Source: Bacteroidales bacterium UBA1197
GTDB taxonomy: Bacteria > Bacteroidota > Bacteroidia > Bacteroidales > UBA932
Assembly (NCBI GenBank): GCA_002309995.1
Contig: DBYB01000063.1
Coordinates: 1-14,476, forward strand
Reading direction: 5' to 3'
Length of the DNA stretch: 14,476 nt
The translations under genes and the position numbers were made by a program. Shown here in pieces: positions 8,201 to 13,483 of this stretch (position 1 is its first letter; the number at the start of each line of letters is the position of its first letter). The notes under the pieces were generated by a model, which made no database searches, was not told where the DNA came from, and saw only the letters and a program-made list of their open reading frames with translations.

Positions 8201-8215
8201 ACTGATTTTTCTCAT
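5207..8215 (-). CDS. susC: SusC/RagA family TonB-linked outer membrane channel
   Basis: This 1002-residue protein is a TonB-dependent outer-membrane transporter that imports ligand delivered by its SusD partner, using energy from TonB-ExbBD. A signal peptide ends near residue 22 (AFA before QN). Residues about 25-97 form a carboxypeptidase-regulatory-like beta domain, the N-terminal extension typical of SusC. A TonB box-like segment, TIVVAYG, is at 106-112. The plug domain follows (about 115-242), with IRIRGNGSI, PLWVVDGIPV near 179-188 and the SusC signature LKDAAAAAAYGSRAANGVI at 217-235. The rest is a 22-strand-type barrel ending in GGVEITF with the terminal Phe typical of outer-membrane barrels. 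It is the first gene of a four-gene operon and is preceded by a 264-base AT-rich region. No hydrolase or sensor gene is adjacent, so the substrate stays open. The symbol denotes the family only. Confidence 0.96.
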   Translation of the reverse strand: MRKISSFFAVVALLLVGASAFAQNVQVSGSVKDVNGEVVAGAAVQLEGSTTTYAMTDALGGYKISVPANGNLVFSCLGYKTAVVAVGGRRVIDVILESDSEQLTETIVVAYGTVKREALTGSVTSVAGETLATAPVTSVDKVLGGKLAGVSVSSQSGQPGALTQIRIRGNGSINASNAPLWVVDGIPVITGDVSGESNVTSALTGLNPNDIENITVLKDAAAAAAYGSRAANGVILVTTKSGKEGKAQFTARAKYGVNWLQPDNGFRMMTASELLGYQRDAIRNAGADPDNPSGGYYRPLSLLNRKLYNPLAEFTRVGNTQEYEIGARGGNKRAKYYSSFSFQDDNGVFYGLDFKRLQGRLNASYKLLENLETGVRLNLTYTDQRDVSMGSLAYTNPMWAGQTILPWLPLTDENGKHVANPAVNSGENPRATAENDDKYDRTWHINGTFNLKWTPIENLDVETRNSIEQFFVKSRYFFSPEAHQAPYAYQLETKHNEIQQLTTSNTITYTNTFGGYHNLRALVGQEAMVYASESNLQYSPEVDGNMPYHNTADQTQTELQQGFSDETMLSFFAIADYNYDNRYFLQANFRRDGSSLFGADNKWGNFWSASASWNASNEEFMRDARAINLLKLRASYGVNGNNGIAAYRAYGLYGTSIYNGVTGYRPTQLENRVLSWERNLTTNFGLDFGFFNNRLTGNIDVYNRLTKDMLLTKQIPQTSGFSSIFTNLGSMVNGGVEAQLEYNIIQNSDMIWSVGGNIAMNKTRILDLGGDPFIASTSDGSVRYTVGRSMYSYYLFDYYGVNPTNGEALWVASVDEETGEKVLTNNYANARQYYCGSPEPKFFGGFNTVFQWKGLSLSAFFEYKCGQNILIWNEHHYLQSDGWQMSMNQFADGLNYWKKPGDVGVHPKPVAGNSSSSNDWTIDRWVEDASYLRVKDVTLSYTLPQNLTQKIGVNGLRFYVSGLNLYCFNDVSFWDPEQGVTGMSTGQYPISKSVIGGVEITF

Positions 8216-8252
8216 TGGTTGAATTTTAATTAAACAATAAAAACTATACTAA

Positions 8253-8263
8253 CTAAACTTTAG
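8253..8263. promoter_or_regulatory. Short palindrome in the susC leader
   Basis: CTAAA and TTTAG flank a single central base, giving an 11-base perfect inverted repeat about 38 bases before the susC ATG. It could be a protein-binding site or simply chance in AT-rich DNA. There is no second copy elsewhere to support a function. Confidence 0.2.
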
Positions 8264-8331
8264 CTTCTTTCGCGGGGCATTTCGCTGATGCAAATAAACC
8301 GGCGCAAGTTACTTACAATTTTTTGAATACG

Positions 8332-8365
8332 CAAATATTAATAAGTAGGGCGCAGGAGCGTCAAA
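8332..8365 (-). promoter_or_regulatory. Candidate Bacteroidetes promoter for the SusCD operon
   Basis: On the minus strand, TTTG (8365-8362) is followed by 21 bases and then TAATATTTG (8340-8332). The spacing suits the TTTG / TAnnTTTG consensus, but the -7 box has one extra base (TA-N3-TTTG). It is the best match I found between atpG and susC. Another TA-N3-TTTG at 8398-8390 has no TTTG at the right distance upstream. Confidence 0.35.
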
Positions 8366-8479
8366 GGGCAATTTTAATAAATTTGATTTCAAATTATAAG
8401 AAAAATACGCGCAATTCCTTTATAAAAAGAATCGCACGCACGTAAAAATATTATAATAATTTATTAAAAAATTTTCTAA

Positions 8480-9370
8480 CTAAGCGGTCCCCCGAGCCTC
8501 TCCGGAAACCAGATCGAGGATTTCGGAGGTGATTTTCTGCTGCCTTCCCTTATTGTACTCAAGGGTAAGCTCTCCCAGCAGTTCCTCGGCATTATCTGTC
8601 GCCGTCTGCATAGCAATCATCCTGGCGGCGTGCTCGGAAGCCTCGGAATCCAGCAGTGCCGCATAGAGCCGGAGGTCCATCACCTGCGGCATAAGTTCCT
8701 CCAGCAACTCCTCGCCGGAAGGTTCCATAATAAAGTCCTCGTCGTCATTCGAAGCACCGCTCTCAGCCAAACGGAAGGAATCAGCTGCAGACAGATAGGA
8801 CTCCACCACAACCTCCTGGCGGCCCGTGCTCACAAAGTGGTTGTACACCAGCACGGCGCCAGAAATAGCTCCGGAGGCAAGCAGCCCGCGAAGTTCAGCT
8901 GCCACGGCGGCAACATCGTCGAACGACGTATGACCGACCATATGGGAGTAATCCCTGGCCGCCGGCACTGAAATCTTACGCATTGCATCCGCGATCTTCC
9001 GCCCGAACGCCCACACCTCGACCGGTCCCTCGCATCCCTGCAAAACTTCAGTCGTCTTACGTATAACGTTCGCATTAAACGCCCCGCACATCGAACTGTT
9101 GCTCGAAATCGCCAGCACCACCATCGGCCCGGGAACATAATCGCCAGTATCAGCCCAATTCTCGGTAGGAACTGCCGCAGTAGCGGAGGCGGCAGTTCCG
9201 GAAACGGCAGAAAGAATCTCGGTCATCGCTTGCTCGTAGGGGCGAAGTGCCTCAATGGTACGCTGGGCACGGCGGAGCTTGGACGACGCAACGAGCTTCA
9301 TCGCCGAAGTAATCTTCAGCGTACTCCGCACCGACGCGATCCTGTCCTTGACTTCCCTCAGCGACGCCAT
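8480..9370 (-). CDS. atpG: F1Fo ATP synthase gamma subunit
   Basis: This 296-residue protein is the central rotor shaft of F1; it couples rotation of the c ring to catalysis in the alpha3beta3 head. The N-terminal helix has the family pattern VKDRIASVRSTLKITSAMKLVASSKL (residues 7-32 in all). The C-terminal helix contains MIAMQTATDNAEELLGEL and then LEYNKGRQQKITSEI, the coiled-coil partner. The middle Rossmann-like part includes SSNSSMCGAFNANV, matching the SDRGLCGG-type strand of other gamma subunits. The length is close to the usual 285-300. It is the last gene of the operon, seven bases after atpA, with no Shine-Dalgarno site. It ends in an AT-rich gap without an evident intrinsic terminator. 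Confidence 0.97.
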   Translation of the reverse strand: MASLREVKDRIASVRSTLKITSAMKLVASSKLRRAQRTIEALRPYEQAMTEILSAVSGTAASATAAVPTENWADTGDYVPGPMVVLAISSNSSMCGAFNANVIRKTTEVLQGCEGPVEVWAFGRKIADAMRKISVPAARDYSHMVGHTSFDDVAAVAAELRGLLASGAISGAVLVYNHFVSTGRQEVVVESYLSAADSFRLAESGASNDDEDFIMEPSGEELLEELMPQVMDLRLYAALLDSEASEHAARMIAMQTATDNAEELLGELTLEYNKGRQQKITSEILDLVSGEARGTA

Positions 9371-9377
9371 ACAACAA

Positions 9378-10967
9378 CTACTTGGTATTCAACTGCCTGC
9401 AAATATCGGCAGCAACCTTCTCGATTGCCGGAGCAGCGCCCTCGGATATAACTCCCCTGCCAAGTTCCTCAAGGATGCCGGAATGAGACGCCCGCATCCT
9501 GTCCAGGAAAGCCTTCTGGAACTCTATCACCTGATCAACGGCAATACTCGCCATCAAACCGCGGGTTCCGCAGTAAAGCACTGCAACCTGCTCACCTACC
9601 GGCATCGGCGAATACTGCGGCTGGATAAGAAGCTGATTGTTCTTGCGACCCTTGTCAAGCGTCATCGCCGTGACCTTGTCGAGGTCGGAAGAGAACTTGG
9701 AGAACGACTCCAGCTCCTCGAACTGGGCCTGGTCTATCTTGAGCGTACCGGCCACCTTCTTCATACTCTTCACCTGCGCCGAACCACCCACACGGGATAC
9801 CGAAATACCCACGTTCACCGCAGGACGGAAGCCCGCATTGAAAAGCGAACTCTCAAGGTAAATCTGTCCGTCGGTAATGGAGATAACGTTCGTAGGAATG
9901 TACGCAGATACGTCGCCGGCCTGGGTTTCGATGATAGGCAATGCCGTGAGCGAGCCGCCAGCCTTAACCTTGCCGCGAAGGGCCGCAGGCAGGTCGTTCA
10001 TCTGCTCAGCAACTTCCTGCTGGGAGATAATCTTGGCTGCACGCTCGAGCAGACGGGAATGCAGATAGAACACATCGCCCGGATACGCCTCACGGCCGGA
10101 AGGACGGCGGAGGATAAGCGAAACCTCGCGATAGGCAACAGCTTGCTTGCTCAGGTCGTCGTATACAACGAGCGCGTGGCGGCCGGTGTCGCGAAAGTAC
10201 TCCCCTATCGCAGCGCCGGCGAAAGGCGCATAGTACTGCAGCGCGGCTGGGTCGGCGGCCGTAGCGGCCACCACGATGGTGTAGTCCATCGCCCCTTTGT
10301 CCCTGAGAGTCTGCACGATAGAGGCGACGGTAGAACCCTTCTGGCCCACTGCAACATAGATACAGTAAACCGGGTCGCCGGCGAGCCAGCCGGCCCGCTG
10401 GTTGATGATGGTATCGATGGCGATGGCGGTCTTGCCGGTCTGGCGGTCGCCGATAATCAGCTCGCGCTGACCGCGACCAATAGGAATCATCGCGTCGATG
10501 GACTTGAGGCCCGTCTGCAGCGGCTCGTGCACCGGCTCGCGGAAAATGACTCCCGGCGCCTTGCGCTCAAGCGGCATACGCACTGTCTCCCCCTTGATGG
10601 GGCCCAAGCCGTCCAGCGGAGTGCCGATGGGATCGACCACGCGGCCCACCAGGCCCTCGCCGGCCTCGATGCCGGCAATGCGTCCGAGCCTGTGCACGCC
10701 CATATTTTCTTTGACGAGGTCCGTCTGACCGAGCAGCACCGCACCAACGTTATCCTCCTCGAGATTCATCACAACGGCCTTCACGCCGCTGTCGAACTCC
10801 AGCAGTTCGCCTGCCTCGGCATTGTTCAGTCCGTGGATGCGCGCCACACCGTCGCTGACGGTAAGCACGCTTCCCACTTCCTCATATTTCACCGACATAT
10901 CGACCCCGCGAAGCTGTTCGAGGAGGATGTCGGAGATTTCACTCGCCTTTATCGCATTCTGTGCCAT
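9378..10967 (-). CDS. atpA: F1Fo ATP synthase alpha subunit
   Basis: This 529-residue protein is the non-catalytic nucleotide-binding subunit of F1. The N-terminal beta-barrel covers about residues 25-95. The Walker A motif GDRQTGKT is at 173-180 and the Walker B-type strand ALVVYDD near 265-271. The alpha-subunit signature PAVNVGISVSRVGG is at 383-395, with the arginine that reaches into the catalytic site at 392. Between LLERAAKI and GGSLTALPII there is an extra stretch of about a dozen residues (near 314-335). It makes the protein longer than the E. coli subunit of 513 residues, and I believe it is typical of Bacteroidetes. The ATG follows the atpH stop codon directly with no gap, so coupled translation is likely. 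Identification is certain. Confidence 0.98.
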   Translation of the reverse strand: MAQNAIKASEISDILLEQLRGVDMSVKYEEVGSVLTVSDGVARIHGLNNAEAGELLEFDSGVKAVVMNLEEDNVGAVLLGQTDLVKENMGVHRLGRIAGIEAGEGLVGRVVDPIGTPLDGLGPIKGETVRMPLERKAPGVIFREPVHEPLQTGLKSIDAMIPIGRGQRELIIGDRQTGKTAIAIDTIINQRAGWLAGDPVYCIYVAVGQKGSTVASIVQTLRDKGAMDYTIVVAATAADPAALQYYAPFAGAAIGEYFRDTGRHALVVYDDLSKQAVAYREVSLILRRPSGREAYPGDVFYLHSRLLERAAKIISQQEVAEQMNDLPAALRGKVKAGGSLTALPIIETQAGDVSAYIPTNVISITDGQIYLESSLFNAGFRPAVNVGISVSRVGGSAQVKSMKKVAGTLKIDQAQFEELESFSKFSSDLDKVTAMTLDKGRKNNQLLIQPQYSPMPVGEQVAVLYCGTRGLMASIAVDQVIEFQKAFLDRMRASHSGILEELGRGVISEGAAPAIEKVAADICRQLNTK

Positions 10968-11444
10968 CTATACTATCCTGTTGTTCTTTTCTACGAAATT
11001 CCGCTCCAGCACCTTGAGCTGGTTGCGGACGCTGGCGTCCAACTGTTCGCCGTTCACGATGACCCGGAAGCCGCCTATCAGGGCCGGGTCCACCTCGGTC
11101 TCTATTATCACCTTGCAGCCGGTGCGCTTCTCGATGGATGCGCGCACACGCTCCTCCAGGCCGGGGGAAGGGACGGCCGTAATCAGCCTCACGTTCTTTA
11201 GCCCCTCGGATTCTACATAAAGGTCCACGAAGCAGCGCAAGATGCGCATAAGGTAATCCGTACGTCCCTTCCCAGCAAGGAAAGAGATGAATCTTTCCAG
11301 GTCCGGTTCCAGAGGAGACGGGACTGAGGTCGAATTCCTCAGAATGGCCCGGACCTGCGCGCATACGCGTCCGGCCGACCCGCGCTCCCGAGCATATAGC
11401 AGAAGCGCGCGTGCGTAGCGTTTAGTCACAGCTCCGGTATTCAT
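10968..11444 (-). CDS. atpH: F1Fo ATP synthase delta subunit (OSCP)
   Basis: This 158-residue protein links the top of F1 to the peripheral stalk. The N-terminus, VTKRYARALLLYARERG, fits the delta-family pattern of an N-terminal helical bundle. The C-terminal part carries the OSCP signature: IETEVDPALIGGFRVIV, followed by DASVRNQLKVLERNF. It is somewhat shorter than the usual 175-180 residues. The gene starts one base after the atpF stop and its stop abuts the atpA ATG. Neighbours and signature agree, although the N-terminal half is divergent, as is normal for this subunit. Confidence 0.95.
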   Translation of the reverse strand: MNTGAVTKRYARALLLYARERGSAGRVCAQVRAILRNSTSVPSPLEPDLERFISFLAGKGRTDYLMRILRCFVDLYVESEGLKNVRLITAVPSPGLEERVRASIEKRTGCKVIIETEVDPALIGGFRVIVNGEQLDASVRNQLKVLERNFVEKNNRIV

Positions 11445-11445
11445 A

Positions 11446-11952
11446 TCAGTTTACCTCGCGGTTTTGTACTGCCTCCTCGACGAACTTGTCGAGAAGGATC
11501 TTTTGTTCATCATTGTTTTCGAGCTCCTTGCGCACGATCTTCTCCGCCACCGCCACGCTAAGCGCGGATATCTCGGAGCGGAGTTCGCGGCGGGCCAGTT
11601 CCTGCTCGGCTGCAATGGCCTCGCGGGCGTTCTGCATTACCTTGGCCGCAGCCGCGCTCGCCTCCTCAGTAGCCTTGGAGATCATCGCGTTGCGCTCGTC
11701 AACTGCCTCCTTCAGGAGGCGGGCCTGCTCCTGTCTTGTACGATCCAGGATACGTTCCTGCTCCTCGCTGAACCTTTCAAGGCTCAGCCTGGCTTCGTCG
11801 GCGGCGCGCAGCGACTCCGCAATATGCTCGGAGCGCTGATGCACCGCCTTGGTTATCACCGGAAAGCCAAACTTCGCGAGCAGGAAGAACACCGCCCCGA
11901 AGATGATGACCATCCAGAAAAGCAGGCCGAAATCCGGTGTAATGAGCGAAAT
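11446..11952 (-). CDS. atpF: F1Fo ATP synthase b subunit, probable ATT start
   Basis: This subunit forms the peripheral stalk: one N-terminal membrane helix (about residues 8-26, GLLFWMVIIFGAVFFLLA) and then a long charged coiled coil reaching F1. I set the start at ATT (11952-11950). From there the protein reads (M)SLITPDFGLLFWM, 168 residues, matching the N-terminus I recall for Bacteroidales AtpF. It lies two bases after the atpE stop, in keeping with the other tight junctions. The only upstream standard starts in this frame are GTG at 12003 and GTG at 11982. They would add 17 or 10 Arg-rich residues, which are just atpE read in another frame. The next in-frame ATG would cut into the membrane helix. 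The gene is certain; the start codon is not. Confidence 0.93.
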   Translation of the reverse strand: MSLITPDFGLLFWMVIIFGAVFFLLAKFGFPVITKAVHQRSEHIAESLRAADEARLSLERFSEEQERILDRTRQEQARLLKEAVDERNAMISKATEEASAAAAKVMQNAREAIAAEQELARRELRSEISALSVAVAEKIVRKELENNDEQKILLDKFVEEAVQNREVN

Positions 11953-11954
11953 AA

Positions 11955-12200
11955 CTAACCGTTGACGACGGCGAGCAGGCACACCAGCACGCCGAAGAGG
12001 CACACGCCCTCGATAAGGGCACCGATGATGATGGCCGTAGTACGCAGGCCGCCGGCGATCTCGGGCTGGCGGGCGGAGGCCTCCATTGTTGACTTGGCAA
12101 GTTTGCCGATACCGATAGCTGCACCAATCGCCACTATGCCGGCGCCGATTGCACCGCCGAACTTGGCCAGGGCCGCTGCTTGAAGAATTGTTCCTATCAT
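11955..12200 (-). CDS. atpE: F1Fo ATP synthase c subunit, proton type
   Basis: This 81-residue hairpin of two membrane helices forms the rotor ring. Helix 1 is rich in small residues with a Gly-repeat pattern (GAIGAGIVAIGAAIGIG, residues 16-32). The polar loop ARQPE is at 43-47. Helix 2 carries the ion-binding Glu64 in IGALIEGVCLF. Sodium-type rings such as that of Ilyobacter have a Gln in helix 1, a Ser after the Glu and a Tyr four residues further. At these places I see Ile, Gly and a Phe, so proton coupling is expected. The ATG lies 12 bases after the atpB stop, without a Shine-Dalgarno site. The c subunit is needed in more copies than the others; how this is achieved is not visible here. 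Confidence 0.97.
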   Translation of the reverse strand: MIGTILQAAALAKFGGAIGAGIVAIGAAIGIGKLAKSTMEASARQPEIAGGLRTTAIIIGALIEGVCLFGVLVCLLAVVNG

Positions 12201-12212
12201 AACGTTAAAATA

Positions 12213-13247
12213 TTAATGTGTTTCTGCATGTTGGGGATGCGCAAGCCCGATGAAGACGGACGAGAGCATGGTGAATACGTATGCCTGTATGAAGGCTACC
12301 AGTAACTCAAGGACATCCAGGAAGATGCCGAAGAGCACGGAGATGACTGAAAGCGAGCCGTTGATTGCAGGCCCCAGCTTAACTGTAAGGAAGATAACCG
12401 CAATCGTGCTCAAGAGCATGATATGGCCGGCGAGCATATTGGCGAAGAGCCTTATCATCAGGGAGAAAGGCTTCGTGAACATACCGATTATCTCGATGGC
12501 CGGCATAATGGGAATGGCCTTCAGGAACAGAGGCACGTCCGGCCAGAAAATCTCCTTCCAGTAGTGACGGTTGCCGAAGAGATTGACCGCAAGGAAGGTG
12601 AAGACTGCCATAGCCATCGTAACCGCTATGTTGCCGGTTATGTTAGCCCCTCCCGGGAAGAACGGCACGATGCCCATCAGGTTGTTAATCAGTATGAAGA
12701 AGAACGCAGTGAGGAGGTAAGGGGAATACTTCTGGTACTCCGGCCCCACGGCGTCCTTGATTACATCGTTCTCTATCGTGACTATCAGCGGCTCGAACAG
12801 CGCGGCGATGCCGGTAGGCGCCTCCTTGAGCACGTCGTGCTTGCGGTACCAGCGGGCGCACAGGAGTATTAGCACCACCAGCAGCACGCTGTCTATCAGA
12901 AGCCCGCATACATTCTTGGTAATCGAAATGTCAAAGGGGCGAGAGCCGTCAGAAGCGCGCACTATCTTTCCTGCGTGCGCTTCCCCGTCGGCGGCAATAC
13001 GGTAGCCGTGATATTCAGCTCCGTGCTCAAGCTTCTTGCTGCTGAACACCTGAACGCCGCCGTCAATCAGGATAACCGGCAACGGGATGCTCACGTGATG
13101 GCCGTTGACCGTTGTGATATGCCAGTCGTATGCGTCGGCGATATGCCCGAACAGATACTTCTGCATATCAAGCGGTTCCTCGGCCCTGAGGACCGAGGGA
13201 CTCATCAGCAGGAGTGCCAGTATCGCTATGAGTCGAGCTGCACGCAT
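12213..13247 (-). CDS. atpB: F1Fo ATP synthase a subunit with periplasmic N-terminal extension
   Basis: This 344-residue protein is the stator channel subunit that carries protons to and from the c ring. The conserved core spans about residues 115-337. The essential arginine is Arg266 in SLMIRLFANMLAGH, and Gln321 in LLVAFIQAYVFTML matches the conserved Gln of the last helix. Ahead of the core lies a signal-peptide-like segment (to about residue 22) and some 90 extra residues, probably periplasmic. They make the protein longer than the E. coli subunit of 271 residues. Such extensions are usual in Bacteroidetes AtpB. The ATG overlaps the end of atpC by 22 bases. No later Met would keep the signal segment, so I accept the overlap as real. 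Confidence 0.96.
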   Translation of the reverse strand: MRAARLIAILALLLMSPSVLRAEEPLDMQKYLFGHIADAYDWHITTVNGHHVSIPLPVILIDGGVQVFSSKKLEHGAEYHGYRIAADGEAHAGKIVRASDGSRPFDISITKNVCGLLIDSVLLVVLILLCARWYRKHDVLKEAPTGIAALFEPLIVTIENDVIKDAVGPEYQKYSPYLLTAFFFILINNLMGIVPFFPGGANITGNIAVTMAMAVFTFLAVNLFGNRHYWKEIFWPDVPLFLKAIPIMPAIEIIGMFTKPFSLMIRLFANMLAGHIMLLSTIAVIFLTVKLGPAINGSLSVISVLFGIFLDVLELLVAFIQAYVFTMLSSVFIGLAHPQHAETH

Positions 13248-13480
13248 ACGGTTAGCGTTTGTTCTTTAAGCATAAGGGCGCCGCTGCGAATGGGAACGGA
13301 CATCTCCGCCGTACCGGTGCGCCAGCGTACCTCCCCCTTCGCAAGGGTTGACACTATGGGGGCGTGACCCGGCAGCACCTCGAAGCGGCCGGCCGAGCCC
13401 GGCAGGTAAACCGCCGAAACCGGGCCTTCGTATTCCGTCCCCTGCGGGGTCAGCAGTATGAGCGTCAGCGACTTCTCCAT
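13226..13480 (-). CDS. atpC: F1Fo ATP synthase epsilon subunit, short form
   Basis: This 84-residue protein contains only the N-terminal beta-sandwich of epsilon, which docks on gamma and the c ring. The family pattern is visible: LTLILLTPQGTEYEGPVSAV, LPGSAGRFEVLPGHAPIVS, then a closing strand LTVCV. The C-terminal helical hairpin that regulates ATP hydrolysis in E. coli (subunit of about 139 residues) is missing. This short form is common in Bacteroidetes. The ATG lies three bases after the atpD stop, and the 3' end overlaps atpB by 22 bases. That overlap suggests that atpB translation is coupled to atpC. Confidence 0.95.
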   Translation of the reverse strand: MEKSLTLILLTPQGTEYEGPVSAVYLPGSAGRFEVLPGHAPIVSTLAKGEVRWRTGTAEMSVPIRSGALMLKEQTLTVCVQLDS

Positions 13481-13483
13481 TCT

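Larger units (their letters stand above)
8216..8479. other. AT-rich intergenic region between atpG and susC
   Basis: These 264 bases hold no convincing reading frame or RNA gene. They contain runs of A/T, a candidate promoter (8332-8365) and a short perfect palindrome (8253-8263). Downstream of atpG I see only weak A/T inverted repeats, not a GC-rich hairpin with a T-tract. Termination of the atp operon is therefore either Rho-dependent or absent here. If the candidate promoter is right, susC has a leader of roughly 110 bases. Confidence 0.7.

Noticed and set aside
5054..8233. Two long plus-strand open frames (484 and 554 codons) opposite susC
   Set aside because: Both are in exact antisense register with the susC codons and translate to repetitive Val/Gly/Glu-rich sequence. 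They are shadows of codon bias.
8420..8479. A/T inverted repeats after atpG as an intrinsic terminator
   Set aside because: Pairing is weak, purely A/T and interrupted, with no GC stem before a T-tract.
9255..11201. 648-codon open frame on the plus strand opposite atpA and atpH
   Set aside because: It lies codon-for-codon opposite the atpA frame, so it stays open only because TTA, CTA and TCA codons are avoided there. The product is Arg/His/Leu-rich with no recognisable domain.
11953..12003. N-terminal extension of atpF from GTG at 12003
   Set aside because: The added residues are Arg-rich, derive from atpE in another frame and precede a membrane helix. Homology supports the ATT start instead, though this is not proven.
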